Source: Sphingobium sp. YR768
GTDB taxonomy: Bacteria; Pseudomonadota; Alphaproteobacteria; Sphingomonadales; Sphingomonadaceae
Direction: 5' to 3'
NCBI RefSeq assembly: GCF_900111125.1
Contig: NZ_FOGE01000009.1
Span: 1 to 64,000, forward strand
Length of the DNA stretch: 64,000 nucleotides
In this document: positions 45,831 through 55,183 of the stretch, one piece after another
Position numbering within the stretch: the first letter of the stretch is position 1
Layout of the letters: each line of letters opens with the position of its first letter
Made by a program: the position numbers and the translations under genes
Notes under the pieces: generated by a model
Told to the model about the DNA's origin: nothing
The model's input: the letters and a program-made list of their open reading frames with translations, nothing else
Databases searched by the model: none

Positions 45831-47294
45831 TTACTTGTCGGCGCAGCGGCGCAATGTCCGCAACACCTCCCGCGCTTCTTCTTCGGTCAGGCTGGCAAAG
45901 CCGATGCGCAGGCCGCGCTCAGCGCTGTCGTCGGCCGCATAGCTGTGCGAGGAGGCGAAGCTGAGGCCGAATTCGGGCGCGCGCGCCTCCATCCGGTCGA
46001 GCGCGGCGATGTCCCGAAAGCGCAGCCAGAAGGCGAGGCCCCCGTCGGGCAGACGATAATCGACCAGATCGGCCATTTCCTGTTCCAGCGACCGGGCGAA
46101 GGCATCCCGGCGGGCGGCGTAGATCTGCGCGGTCTTACGGACATGGCGGCGCACTTCGCCGGTCGCCAGCAATTCGGCGGCGGCATCCTCCGTCACGCTG
46201 TTGCCCATGCCGTCGATCAGCGAGATCTGATAGGCGAGCGCATCGATCACCTGTGGCGCGGCGGCGATGTAGCCGATGCGCAGCGCCGGCACGAGCAGCT
46301 TCGACATGGAGCCGGCATAGATGACCCGCGCCGGGGCATAGCTGGCCATGGGCAGCAACGGCTGTGCGCCGAAGTGGAATTCATGGTCATAATCATCCTC
46401 GATCACCGCGAAGGCGAATTGCCGTGCCAGTTCCAGCAGGCGCAGCCGCCGTTCGGGCCGCATCGACACGGTGGTCGGGAATTGATGATGCGGCGTGACG
46501 AAGATGGCGCGGACGCGGTGGCGACGACACTGGCGCTCCACATCGGCCACGTCGATGCCATCTTCGTCCAGCCCGACCGTCACGATCTTTGCCCCGCAGG
46601 CGCGGAAGGCGGCGACGGCGGGTTCATGGGTCAGCCGTTCGACCAGCACCGCGTCGCCCGGCCGGATCAGGACGCGGGCGGTCAGGAATACGCCCATCTG
46701 GCTGCCACGGGTGATGCAGATATGATCGGCCGTCACCATCAGCCCGCGTTGCCGTCGCAACATCTCGGCAATTTCCTGCCGCAACCGGGGCAGACCGCGC
46801 GGATCGCGATAGCCAAGGCCATTGTCACGGGACGCCTGCTCCACCGCCTTGCGATAGGCGCGGGCCAACGGATCGGCGGGGAAGAGGCGACCGTCGGGCA
46901 CGCCTTCGTCCAGTTTGCGCCATGTCCCCGGCGCAATGGCGATCGGCCGGTCGGGAGGACCGAGGAAGGGATATTCGGTATCGCCGAACGGCGCAGCCAA
47001 GGGCGCGGGCGCGATCGATTCGGCCGAGGGGAGCGAGGTGGACACCATCGTCCCGCGCGTGCCGCCGCTGACCAGCCAACCCTGCGCTATCAGTTCCTCA
47101 TAGGCGGTGACGATGGTCTTGCGATTGACGGCAAGCGCAGTCGCCAGATCGCGGCTGCTGGGCAGATATTCGCCCGGCAGCAGCCGTCCCCGCTCGATTT
47201 CATGGATCAGGCCGTGCGCGATCTGCATATAGCGCGGCAGATCGGCATCGTCGCGGAAGCTGGCGCGCAGGAGAACGGTCCAGGGCTTTGCCAT
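45831..47294 (-). CDS. MocR/PdxR-type transcriptional regulator
   Basis: A 487-residue chimera: an N-terminal GntR winged helix-turn-helix (about 15-80, with L-P-S-S-R-D-L-A-T-A-L-A-V-N-R-K-T-I) joined to a fold-type I aminotransferase domain (about 110-480). The pyridoxal-phosphate Lys is in G-S-M-S-K-L, and the conserved D-D-Y-D-H-E-F lies ahead of it. Members regulate B6, GABA or taurine genes with PLP as effector. The gene begins three bases after the DUF2520 gene and precedes PaiB and the amidohydrolase, so it may control this operon in response to an amine product. The target operator is not visible to me. Confidence 0.93.
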   Translation of the reverse strand: MAKPWTVLLRASFRDDADLPRYMQIAHGLIHEIERGRLLPGEYLPSSRDLATALAVNRKTIVTAYEELIAQGWLVSGGTRGTMVSTSLPSAESIAPAPLAAPFGDTEYPFLGPPDRPIAIAPGTWRKLDEGVPDGRLFPADPLARAYRKAVEQASRDNGLGYRDPRGLPRLRQEIAEMLRRQRGLMVTADHICITRGSQMGVFLTARVLIRPGDAVLVERLTHEPAVAAFRACGAKIVTVGLDEDGIDVADVERQCRRHRVRAIFVTPHHQFPTTVSMRPERRLRLLELARQFAFAVIEDDYDHEFHFGAQPLLPMASYAPARVIYAGSMSKLLVPALRIGYIAAAPQVIDALAYQISLIDGMGNSVTEDAAAELLATGEVRRHVRKTAQIYAARRDAFARSLEQEMADLVDYRLPDGGLAFWLRFRDIAALDRMEARAPEFGLSFASSHSYAADDSAERGLRIGFASLTEEEAREVLRTLRRCADK

Positions 47295-47297
47295 GGG

Positions 47298-48164
47298 TCA
47301 GTCCAGCAGGTGCGCGAGTGACGGCGCAGCGGGGGGCCGGCCGGTGGACGCCAGTTGATCCAGCGTGGCGCGGGCCATGGCGCGATAGGGCGGCAGCAAG
47401 GCGGGGCTGTCGGCGGCCAGCGCCGTCAGATGATCGCGGATCGTGGCTTCGTCGCCGCGCAGCAAGGGGCCGGACAGGGCGGCAAAGCCCCGGTCGAGGC
47501 TGTTTTCCAGCGCGGCGCGGACCAGTGGCCCGATCAGCGCCTGCGGATCGGCGACGCCCGCCATCTTCAGCGCATCACATGATCCGGCGAGCAAAGTGAC
47601 CAGATGATTGGCGGCGTGGCAGAGCGCCGCATGATAGAGCGGCCGCTGCGCCTCCGCCACATATTCGGGCACGCCGTGGAGCAGCGCCACCAGTTGCTCG
47701 GCCGCATGGGTCGCGGCCGGACCGTCGCCAGTGATGACGAAACGGGCGCCCGCCATGCGCGCCACTTCCCGGTCCGGATCGCCGGTGAAGGTCATGGCCG
47801 GATGGATGGCGGCGGTCAGCATGCCCCTGTCCCGGAGCGGCGCGAGGATGGCGGCGCCGCTGCGTCCGCTGACATGGCAGGCGAAAGCGGAAGAAGGGCC
47901 AGCGGCGGCGAGTGCCGCGATGACGGCCGCGAGTGCATCGTCCGACACGGCGATCAGGATCAGATCGCAGGCGGTAAACGTCGCCAGCGATTCCGCTGCC
48001 TGAACAAGCCCCATATTACCGGCGACGGTGCGGGCCTGATCGGGATCGCGTCCCCAGAGCATCAGTGGTTCGGCGCAATGCCTGTGCAGGGCCAGCGCCA
48101 GAGCGCGCGCGACGCGCCCGGTTCCGACGATTCCGATCTGGCGATAGGCAATAGTCTGCTGCAT
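47298..48164 (-). CDS. Rossmann-fold DUF2520 protein
   Basis: A 288-residue protein with an N-terminal NAD(P)-binding Rossmann domain (I-G-I-V-G-T-G-R-V-A-R-A-L) and a C-terminal helical DUF2520 domain (about 135-265) with A-I-H-P-A-M-T-F and H-A-A-L-C-H-A-A-N-H. The build resembles ketopantoate-reductase or F420-dependent oxidoreductase relatives, so a reductase function on a small acid is plausible, but no reaction is established. It starts a likely operon with mocR (gap three bases). Its start is M-Q-Q-T at 48164. Confidence 0.87.
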   Translation of the reverse strand: MQQTIAYRQIGIVGTGRVARALALALHRHCAEPLMLWGRDPDQARTVAGNMGLVQAAESLATFTACDLILIAVSDDALAAVIAALAAAGPSSAFACHVSGRSGAAILAPLRDRGMLTAAIHPAMTFTGDPDREVARMAGARFVITGDGPAATHAAEQLVALLHGVPEYVAEAQRPLYHAALCHAANHLVTLLAGSCDALKMAGVADPQALIGPLVRAALENSLDRGFAALSGPLLRGDEATIRDHLTALAADSPALLPPYRAMARATLDQLASTGRPPAAPSLAHLLD

Positions 48165-48329
48165 CGGCCCTGCTTAGCGACTGGTCCCGCGCGCGCAAAG
48201 CCGGTCGATCGACATGATCCGCGGTGGCTGATGGTCAGGGCGGAAGGGAAGCGCATCGCCGACAGGCAGCATGGCGATGGCAAGAGAGGCTCAAGCCTTT
48301 TCGGCGAGCGATGTCGGCCGTCAGGTGGA

Positions 48330-48362
48330 TGCTGGCGCGCGACCGGAGTCGCCGCGCCAGCA
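48330..48362 (-). terminator. Hairpin after HU gene
   Basis: A 10-bp perfect inverted repeat (TGCTGGCGCG / CGCGCCAGCA, 13-nt loop) lies 13 bp past the HU stop codon on the minus strand. No T run follows, so the terminator call rests on stem strength and position. Confidence 0.5.
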
Positions 48363-48374
48363 CCAAACAAGGGA

Positions 48375-48650
48375 TCAGCCGTTCAGCTTGTCCTTGACCG
48401 CCTTGGCGGGGGTGAAGCCCAGCTTCTTCGACGCCGCGATCTGGATGGTGGCGCCGGTGGCGGGGTTGCGACCCTCGCGCGCTGCGCTTTCCTTGACCTT
48501 GAACTTGCCGAAGCCGTTCAGCGATACTTCCTCGCCCTTGGCAGCAGCGTCGGCGATCGCCGCGAACACGCCGTCGACGATCTTCTTGGCGTCGGCCTTC
48601 GAAAGGCCGCTGGCGCTGGCGACGGTGTCGGCGAGGTCAGCATTGTTCAT
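48375..48650 (-). CDS. HU-family nucleoid DNA-binding protein
   Basis: A 91-residue HU subunit that bends and compacts DNA. The N-terminal helices (M-N-N-A-D-L-A-D-T-V) lead to G-F-G-K-F-K-V-K and the arm G-R-N-P-A-T-G-A-T-I-Q-I with its conserved Pro, then K-L-G-F-T-P-A-K-A-V-K-D. I start at 48650, the family-standard first residue, with an AAGGA box upstream; the frame runs on to 48701 without support. It is a single gene between two unrelated ones. Confidence 0.95.
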   Translation of the reverse strand: MNNADLADTVASASGLSKADAKKIVDGVFAAIADAAAKGEEVSLNGFGKFKVKESAAREGRNPATGATIQIAASKKLGFTPAKAVKDKLNG

Positions 48651-48730
48651 GTGAGGGGGTCCTTTCCCTTGGTAGTTGAACTGGCGACTTAGCCATTCCA
48701 TCCGGTCTGGTCCATCCGCCTTTGCACGAC

Positions 48731-48754
48731 AAACCGCCTTTATTGGGCGGATTT
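48731..48754 (-). terminator. Weak terminator after TetR gene
   Basis: On the minus strand AAATCCGCC, a short loop and GGCGGTTT form a small stem ending in TTT, 12 bp after the TetR stop at 48766. Short stem, so tentative. Confidence 0.4.
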
Positions 48755-48765
48755 GGGGGTCTGGG

Positions 48766-49416
48766 TCAGTCTGCGGACTGAAGGAAGGCGGCGCACATAC
48801 GCCCGAGATCCTCTTTCAGTTCCCTCCAGTCGCCTTCCCACGCCGCGCCGGTGGCCGACCCGAATCCGAGATAACGGGCAATCGCAGCGTAAATGACGCG
48901 ATAGGCGGACTGCACCGCCCGGTCCGGATCGGGCTGCCGAATCTCGCTACGATGGGTCAGCAACAGGCCCCGGACCCGGTCGGCAATCTGGGCGTAACTT
49001 TTCTTGCCGGCCGCCGAGACGATGGGATCGGTGGTGGCGCGCAGCATCATCGGCCGCATCAGTTCGGCATGGTTGCGCAGCGTTTCGGCGATGCTTTCCA
49101 CCAGCAGCATGACGAGCTGGCGCAAGTCCTGCGCTTCCGCCTCGGCTCGCGCGATGCCGGCGAGCTGATCGGCATTGACGACATCGAGCACGCGGGCCTG
49201 AACGGCGCGGATCAGATCATCCTTGCTGTCGAACCGGCAATAGATGGAGCCGATCGACACCTTACCCCGCTTGCCGACTTCCTGAAGGGTGAAATCGTCA
49301 TTGCCGCGTTCGCGCAGCAATGCCTCGGCCGCCGCGATCATCCGTTCGAACGAGGCCTGACTGCGCTGCTGGCGCGGGGCGCGGAGCGAAGCGAACAAGG
49401 GGGGCATGTCATCCAT
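48766..49416 (-). CDS. TetR-family transcriptional regulator
   Basis: A 216-residue regulator. The helix-turn-helix is at about 18-63, with E-R-G-N-D-D-F-T-L-Q-E-V-G-K-R-G-K-V-S-I-G-S-I-Y-C-R-F-D-S-K-D-D-L-I in separate recognisable parts. The C-terminal domain is all-helical, of unknown ligand. It is immediately downstream of the TonB-receptor gene at 49471 on the same strand (54-bp gap) and may belong to its unit. That makes it one candidate to bind the palindromes found upstream of the rhamnosidase, the deglycosidase and the flavin-oxidoreductase genes, though TetR operators are usually longer. Confidence 0.88.
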   Translation of the reverse strand: MDDMPPLFASLRAPRQQRSQASFERMIAAAEALLRERGNDDFTLQEVGKRGKVSIGSIYCRFDSKDDLIRAVQARVLDVVNADQLAGIARAEAEAQDLRQLVMLLVESIAETLRNHAELMRPMMLRATTDPIVSAAGKKSYAQIADRVRGLLLTHRSEIRQPDPDRAVQSAYRVIYAAIARYLGFGSATGAAWEGDWRELKEDLGRMCAAFLQSAD

Positions 49417-49470
49417 CGCATGGCTGCGGCGCGGCTGGTCCCGCCATGATCCAGCCGCACCGCACCGGCA

Positions 49471-51663
49471 TCAGAAGTGGAAGGCCAGACGGCCGCCATA
49501 AGTGCGGGGCGCCTGGAACTGATAGGTGTTCACCCCGGCGACGAAGTTGCGCGCCGCATTGGCATAGACCGCTTCGTCGGTGAAGTTGCGCACGTATAGT
49601 TGCACTTCCAGCGGGCCATCCACCTGCGGCAGCCAGGTCAGCGAGATATTGCCCGTGGCATAATTGCCCTGCTTGGTATCCGCATCGTTGAACACGCTAT
49701 AGTAGAAGGCGGAGCTATACTTTCCGTCGATGCGCGGCTTGATCGTGCCGTCGCCGATCGGGAAGACATATTCGAGGCCGCCGGTCAGCGACAGACGCGG
49801 CGCGTTGGGCAGGCGGTTGCCGCTGATGTCGCGCGGATTGCTGTTGCCATCGACGACGGTGCCGACATCATCGGCGAAATTGGCGTGAAGCCAGGTGCCG
49901 TTCAGGTCCGCGCGCAGGCCGCCCAACAGGGCGACGATCTGCGCTTCGGCGCCATAAATCTTGGCGCTGCCCACATTGAAGGTGCCGCTGCCATCGGAAA
50001 TGACGGCGGTGGTCTGCGACGCCTGATAGCCCTTGTAATTCTGGTAGAAGAGCGCGGCGTTGAATTGCAGCTTGTTGTTCAGGAAGCGGTTCTTGGTGCC
50101 GAGTTCGAAGGCGTCGAGATTTTCCGGACCATAGTCGACCGACGGCGCGCTGCCGTTGGAGTTGAAGCCGCCCGACTTATAGCCCGTGTCATATTTCACA
50201 TAGACCATATTCTGGCTGGTCGGGGTCCAGTCGAGACCGATATGATAGGTCGGCTTGGACTGGCGCACAGAACCATTGCCAGGCGTCGTGATCAGAATGG
50301 CCGGGGCGTGGCCACCGCTGGCGACTTCCAGATCGAGAACGGCCTGGCCCTCTCGGTCCTTCTTGTCCCAGGTATAGCGCGCGCCAGCCGACAGCTTGAA
50401 CATGTCGCCAAATTTATAGGCGGCCTGGCCGAACACGGCATCCGACTGGGTCTTCACCTTATAGTCGAACTTGATCAGATAACGATTGGCGTAGGGGCCG
50501 GAGCGGACCATCAATCCGCTGTCGATGGTGTTTTCCTCATCAAAGTGGAAATAGCCCGCCTGCACGGTGAAGGGGCCGTCCTGCGGCGTGGCGATCCGCA
50601 CTTCATGGTTCCAGGTTTCCGGGCTCTCGCTTTGCAGGAATTGCTGGCGGGTCGCGCCGCCCAGCGTCGAAGCGTCGGTGGCGTGCCCCCACTTCTGATT
50701 GTCGTAACCGCCAGCATAGGTCAGCGTCAGCCCCAGGGGCAGCGCGTCATAGCTGAATTCCCAGCGGATACGATCGCCATTCAGCTTCGTGAAGGTCGGC
50801 TGATAATTGGGGAAGCGCTTTTCGTCGGTGATGCTGGGTACGGTCGAAATGGCCGATTGCAGGGCCAGGTCGCCCACCGCATCAATGGCGTCATGCTGAT
50901 AGCTGATCAGGCCGGTGAAGCCTTCGAACGGCTGGAAGGCAACCTGGGCGCGGCCCGACAGCGTCTTTTCATCATCGCCTTCGGCATTGATGACGGTGAT
51001 GTCGCGATAACCGTCGCGCCGGCGGGAAATGCCCGAGAAGCGGAATTGCAGCTTGTCATTGACCGGCAGGTTGACGCCCGCCTCGACATTGATCGTGTCG
51101 TAATTGCCGACTTCGATCGAGCCGTAGGCGGAGCGTTCATTGGTCGGCTTCTGGGTGATGATGCTGATCAGGCCGCCGGTCGAGTTGCGGCCGAACAGGG
51201 TGCCCTGTGGCCCCTTCAACACTTCGACACGGGCCAGATCGTACATCGACGTGCCGATCGAGAAGCTGCGGTTGGTGAAGAAGCCGTCACGGGCGATCGG
51301 CACCGAGGGATCGCCGATTTCGGTCACATCGGTCGAGGCGATACCGCGCACCGCGACATAGGCGGCGCCGGTGCTGCTGGTGACGTTGACGCTGGGATCG
51401 ATCGTCTGGAGCGACTGGACGCTGGCGACACCGGCGGAGGCGAGGTCGTTGCCCGAATAGACGGTGAGCGCGGTCGCGGTCTTCTGCGCGCTGCTGGCGA
51501 CGCGATTGGCGGTGACGACGATTTCGCCCAGTTCATTCTGGGGCGCGGCGCTGTCGGTGCCGGCCTGCGGTGCGGTGTCAGTCTGGGCGGCGGCGCCCTG
51601 CGCGGCGCAGGCCAGCGCGGCAGCAGCCGTCGACATCAGAAAAGTGGAAAAAGCGGTGCGCAT
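49471..51663 (-). CDS. TonB-dependent outer-membrane receptor
   Basis: A 730-residue receptor with signal peptide (about 1-26, ending A-A-A-Q), TonB-box-like E-I-V-V-T-A, a plug with V-A-V-R-G-I-A-S and V-E-V-L-K-G-P-Q-G-T-L-F-G-R-N-S-T-G-G-L, and a barrel ending in a terminal L-A-F-H-F. This plug type is shared by many sphingomonad receptors next to glycoside or aromatic catabolic genes. It is divergent from the GH106-like gene, and the two share a 175-bp intergenic region holding the 14-bp palindrome. Uptake of a rhamnosylated plant glycoside is the inferred role. The opposite strand is open throughout the gene; I treat that as a shadow. Confidence 0.9.
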   Translation of the reverse strand: MRTAFSTFLMSTAAAALACAAQGAAAQTDTAPQAGTDSAAPQNELGEIVVTANRVASSAQKTATALTVYSGNDLASAGVASVQSLQTIDPSVNVTSSTGAAYVAVRGIASTDVTEIGDPSVPIARDGFFTNRSFSIGTSMYDLARVEVLKGPQGTLFGRNSTGGLISIITQKPTNERSAYGSIEVGNYDTINVEAGVNLPVNDKLQFRFSGISRRRDGYRDITVINAEGDDEKTLSGRAQVAFQPFEGFTGLISYQHDAIDAVGDLALQSAISTVPSITDEKRFPNYQPTFTKLNGDRIRWEFSYDALPLGLTLTYAGGYDNQKWGHATDASTLGGATRQQFLQSESPETWNHEVRIATPQDGPFTVQAGYFHFDEENTIDSGLMVRSGPYANRYLIKFDYKVKTQSDAVFGQAAYKFGDMFKLSAGARYTWDKKDREGQAVLDLEVASGGHAPAILITTPGNGSVRQSKPTYHIGLDWTPTSQNMVYVKYDTGYKSGGFNSNGSAPSVDYGPENLDAFELGTKNRFLNNKLQFNAALFYQNYKGYQASQTTAVISDGSGTFNVGSAKIYGAEAQIVALLGGLRADLNGTWLHANFADDVGTVVDGNSNPRDISGNRLPNAPRLSLTGGLEYVFPIGDGTIKPRIDGKYSSAFYYSVFNDADTKQGNYATGNISLTWLPQVDGPLEVQLYVRNFTDEAVYANAARNFVAGVNTYQFQAPRTYGGRLAFHF

Positions 51664-51754
51664 CGAATCCTCCCCATACGCTTATGTCGCCCCTGTTTCG
51701 GGGCCGATAATTGTATCCGGCCCTTGTGCAGAGGGACCGGATGCCCCTTTGCTA

Positions 51755-51789
51755 TTGTCCATTTTGATAAAAATCAATATTCAAATTCT
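51755..51789 (+). promoter_or_regulatory. Promoter and 14-bp operator-like palindrome, GH106 gene
   Basis: TTGTCC (51755-51760), a 17-bp spacer, and TATTCA (51778-51783) form the promoter. The degenerate palindrome AATATTCAAATTCT (51776-51789) overlaps the -10; it matches the copies at 55145 and 57590 at 11 of 14 positions and shares the run AAATTCTAGTTT with the last. It lies between the divergent receptor and GH106 genes and could act on both. Confidence 0.6.
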
Positions 51790-51840
51790 AGTTTCTATAT
51801 TCCAAGAACCGGGCGAACCGGATTGATAAGGGGCAGGATG

Positions 51841-54800
51841 ATGAAAAAGCGCCATTTTTTCCGATCGACCGCTGCGTCGATGTTGCTGATCAGCGCTGCC
51901 GGACAGGCGCAAACGGACCCGTTGCGCGACGGATTTCGCGATCCGCCCGCCAGCGCCCGCCCCCATGTCTGGTGGCACTGGATGAACGGCAATGTCGAAT
52001 CGGAGGGGGCGAAGCGCGATCTGGAATGGATGCAGCGGATCGGCATCGGCGGCGTCCATCTGTTCGAGGCGGGCATGGATGTGCCGACGATCGTGCCGGA
52101 ACGGCGCGTCTATATGAGCGAAGCCTGGCGCAAGGCGCTGAAGGACAGCGTGGCCACCGCCGCCGCGCTGAACCTGCCGCTGGGGATCGCGACATCGGGC
52201 GGCTGGAGCGCGACCGGCGGGCCGTGGGTGCGGCCGGAAGATGCGATGAAGAAGCTGGTGTGGAGCGAAACGCTGGTGGAAGGCGGGCGGCGCTTTGCGG
52301 GCGCCCTGACGATGCCACCCGCCATGGCCGGCCCCTATCAGGATGTGCCGTTGACGATGGTGCAGCCGGGCGAAGCGGACGGGCCGGCGCTCTATCGCGA
52401 CGCACGGGTGATTGCGGTGCCGGCGGCGGAACGCGATGCGATCCCGGCGCAGAGGATTGCCAATAGTGGGAAGATCGATGGGCCGATGCTGGCGGACGGC
52501 CATTATGGCCCTGCCCTCACGCTATCGGCGGAACAGGGCAAGGCCTGGGTCGCCTATGCCTATGACCGGCCGCAGACGATGCGGTCGGTGACGGTGGGCC
52601 TGCCCGGCCCGCGCGGCTTCGGCACGCCTGCCCCGCCGATCGCGACGTTGGAAGCGAGCGACGACGGCGTGCACTATCGCCCGATCGCTGCGTTGCCACC
52701 ATCCACATCGCCAGTGCGATCGGCGAGTTTCGCGCCTGTAACCGCGCGCTGGTTTCGCCTGCGCCTGACGCCCGATCCGAAGCCCAGCTTCATGGACAAG
52801 CTGACCTATGCGCCCGGCGCGCTGCGGCCACCCTTCCCCAGCGGCCCGGCCGTCCGCTATGCGCTATCGGAATTTGCGCTGCATGCTGAGGCGCGGGTGA
52901 GCCAGGCGGAGGAGAAGGCGGGTTTTGCGACCCTGCCCGATTATTATGCGGCGGCGACGCCGAGCACCGGAGGGATCACGCCGGACAAGGTGATCGACCT
53001 GACCGATCGGCTGCGGCCGGACGGCACGCTGGACTGGACGCCGCCGCCGGGGCGCTGGCGGGTGTTGCGCATGGGCTGGTCGCTGACCGGGCATCGCAAT
53101 GCTCCGGCGCCCAAAGAGGCCACGGGGCTGGAGGTGGACAAGCTGTCCGCTTCGCGCGTCACGGCCTATATCGACCATTTTCTGGGCCTGTATCGCCAGT
53201 CGGTGGGCGACGATCTGATCGGCGCGAAGGGCATAAGGTCGATGCTGAGCGACAGCATCGAATCAGGGCCGCAAAACTGGACCGAGGATCTGCCGGCGCA
53301 GTTCGCCAGGCGGCGCGGTTATGATCCTGCGCCGTGGTTGCCGGCGCTGACCGGTATCGTGATCGGTAACGCGGCGAAGACGGATGCCTTCCTGTGGGAC
53401 TGGCGCAGGACGATCGCCGATCTTTATGCTGAGGCGCATTATGGCGTGCTGGCGGAGACGGCGCATCGGGCGGGCATGACCTATTATGCCGAGGCGCTGG
53501 AGGATCATCGGCCGCAATTGGGCGATGACCTCAGCATGCGCGCGCATGCCGATGTGCCGATGGGGGCTATGTGGACGCTGGCGCCGGGCGCGGCGCCGAA
53601 CCCCACCTATGTCGCCGACATAAAGGGCGCGGCCTCGGTCGCCAATCTTTATGGCAAGGCGGCGGTGGGGGCGGAGTCGCTGACCGCTTTCGGCCATCCC
53701 TGGGCCTATGCGCCGGCCGATCTCAAATCGACCGCCGATCTGGAATTTGCGCTGGGCGTCAATCGGCTGCTGATCCACACATCGGCGCATCAGCCCTTTG
53801 CGGATCGCGCGCCGGGCTTTGCGCTGGCCACCTTCCTTGGCCAATATTTCACCCGGAACGAGACATGGGCGGAGATGGCGGATGGCTGGACCGACTATCT
53901 GGCGCGCACTAGCTTCCTGCTGCAACAGGGACATCATGTCGCCGACATCGCCTATTTCTATGGCGAGGAAAGTCCGGTTACGGGTCTGTATGGCGACGCG
54001 CCGGTCAGCGATGTGCCAGCGGGGCATGACTATGATTTCGTCAATGCCGATGCGCTGGCTAACCGGCTGAGCGTAAGGGACGGGCGACTGGTGACGCCGG
54101 AGGGGCAAGCTTATCGCCTGCTCTATCTGGGCGGATCGAGCGCGAAGATGACTTTGGCGACGCTGTGCCGGATCGAGGCGCTGGCGCAGGCCGGGGCGAC
54201 GATCGTGGGCCAGCGGCCGACGGGATCGCCCAGTCTGGCCGACGATCCGAAGGCGGTCGCGGCGCTGATCGACCGGTTGTGGAGCGGGCCGATCACAAGC
54301 GATCTGGGCGCGGCCTTGGCGGTTCGGCCCGACTGGACATGGACGGGTGAGGGATCGCTGGCGCTGCTGCATCGGGTGGACGGCGACAGCGACATCTATT
54401 TCGTGAGCAATCGATCGAACAAGGCGGTGGACGGGACGATCGACCTGCGGGTCAGCGGCCGGACGCCGGAATTGTGGCGCGCGGACAGCGGGCGGACGGA
54501 GACGGTCAGTTACGACATGGACGGGGATGGCACCCGCATTCCGCTCCATCTGGCCAAGGATGAGGCGCTGTTCATCGTGCTGCGCAAACCGACATCGGCA
54601 AAATCCGTGCGAATCGCACCGGTGCAGCGCCGGACGCTGGCAACACTGGGCGGCGACTGGCGGCTGAGCTTCGACGCCCGGCCCGGTGCGCCGACCGGCG
54701 AACGCACGGTGCCGCTGGGCGACTGGTCGAAGGCCAGTGATCCGCCCACCCGCTATTATTCCGGCATCGGCAGCTATAGCCGCAGCTTCACCCTGCCCAA

Positions 54801-55122
54801 AGGATGGACCCCCGGACAGGGCCGCCTGCTGATCGACCTGGGCAGCGTCGCCGATGTCGCGGACGTCCGCGTCAACGGACAGCGCGCGGGCGTGGCGTGG
54901 AAGGCGCCCTATCAACTGGACATCACCCCCTATGCGAAGGCGGGCAGCAATAGCCTGACCGTGCGGGTCGCAAATCTGTGGGTCAACCGGCTGATCGGCG
55001 ACGCGCAGCCGGGCGCCACGCCCGTCACTCTGACCACCGGCCCGACCTATGCCGCGGATGCGCCGCTGCGCCCTTCGGGCTTGATCGGGCCGGTCAGTTT
55101 GATCGGCGTCAAAGAGGATTGA
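51841..55122 (+). CDS. GH106-like alpha-L-rhamnosidase
   Basis: A 1093-residue exported hydrolase. Signal peptide about 1-24 (M-K-K-R-H-F-F-R, ending G-Q-A-Q). From about 25 it has the GH106-type opening F-R-D-P-P-A-S-A-R-P-H-V-W-W-H-W-M-N-G-N and G-G-V-H-L-F-E, then the long barrel with inserted beta domains, and a C-terminal galactose-binding-like sandwich (about 945-1060, with Y-S-R-S-F-T-L-P and A-D-V-R-V-N-G). GH106 enzymes remove alpha-L-rhamnose from pectin fragments or flavonoid glycosides. Of two adjacent ATGs (51838, 51841) the second has better spacing from AAGGGG. The large frame continues upstream only as antisense of the receptor gene. Which rhamnoside it takes is unknown. Confidence 0.88.
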   Translation: MKKRHFFRSTAASMLLISAAGQAQTDPLRDGFRDPPASARPHVWWHWMNGNVESEGAKRDLEWMQRIGIGGVHLFEAGMDVPTIVPERRVYMSEAWRKALKDSVATAAALNLPLGIATSGGWSATGGPWVRPEDAMKKLVWSETLVEGGRRFAGALTMPPAMAGPYQDVPLTMVQPGEADGPALYRDARVIAVPAAERDAIPAQRIANSGKIDGPMLADGHYGPALTLSAEQGKAWVAYAYDRPQTMRSVTVGLPGPRGFGTPAPPIATLEASDDGVHYRPIAALPPSTSPVRSASFAPVTARWFRLRLTPDPKPSFMDKLTYAPGALRPPFPSGPAVRYALSEFALHAEARVSQAEEKAGFATLPDYYAAATPSTGGITPDKVIDLTDRLRPDGTLDWTPPPGRWRVLRMGWSLTGHRNAPAPKEATGLEVDKLSASRVTAYIDHFLGLYRQSVGDDLIGAKGIRSMLSDSIESGPQNWTEDLPAQFARRRGYDPAPWLPALTGIVIGNAAKTDAFLWDWRRTIADLYAEAHYGVLAETAHRAGMTYYAEALEDHRPQLGDDLSMRAHADVPMGAMWTLAPGAAPNPTYVADIKGAASVANLYGKAAVGAESLTAFGHPWAYAPADLKSTADLEFALGVNRLLIHTSAHQPFADRAPGFALATFLGQYFTRNETWAEMADGWTDYLARTSFLLQQGHHVADIAYFYGEESPVTGLYGDAPVSDVPAGHDYDFVNADALANRLSVRDGRLVTPEGQAYRLLYLGGSSAKMTLATLCRIEALAQAGATIVGQRPTGSPSLADDPKAVAALIDRLWSGPITSDLGAALAVRPDWTWTGEGSLALLHRVDGDSDIYFVSNRSNKAVDGTIDLRVSGRTPELWRADSGRTETVSYDMDGDGTRIPLHLAKDEALFIVLRKPTSAKSVRIAPVQRRTLATLGGDWRLSFDARPGAPTGERTVPLGDWSKASDPPTRYYSGIGSYSRSFTLPKGWTPGQGRLLIDLGSVADVADVRVNGQRAGVAWKAPYQLDITPYAKAGSNSLTVRVANLWVNRLIGDAQPGATPVTLTTGPTYAADAPLRPSGLIGPVSLIGVKED

Positions 55123-55158
55123 CCTTCCCGATCCAGATTATATAAGAATAATAATTCT
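55119..55158 (+). promoter_or_regulatory. Promoter and perfect 14-bp palindrome, deglycosidase operon
   Basis: TTGACC (55119-55124) begins at the stop codon of the GH106 gene; a 16-bp spacer leads to TATAAG (55141-55146). The palindrome AGAATAATAATTCT (55145-55158) overlaps the -10 and should block or tune transcription. It is the same length and outer sequence as the site at 57590. Confidence 0.7.
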
Positions 55159-55183
55159 AATATTAATGGATGGAGGGGAGCCC

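Noticed and set aside
49600..51837. Very long plus-strand open frame joined to the front of the rhamnosidase gene
   Set aside because: It is antisense to the TonB-receptor gene, lacks family motifs and has shadow-type composition. The signal peptide and ribosome binding site at 51830-51841 fix the true start.
53263..54915. 550-codon minus-strand frame inside the rhamnosidase gene
   Set aside because: Arg/Gln-rich shadow of a well-supported GH106-like gene.
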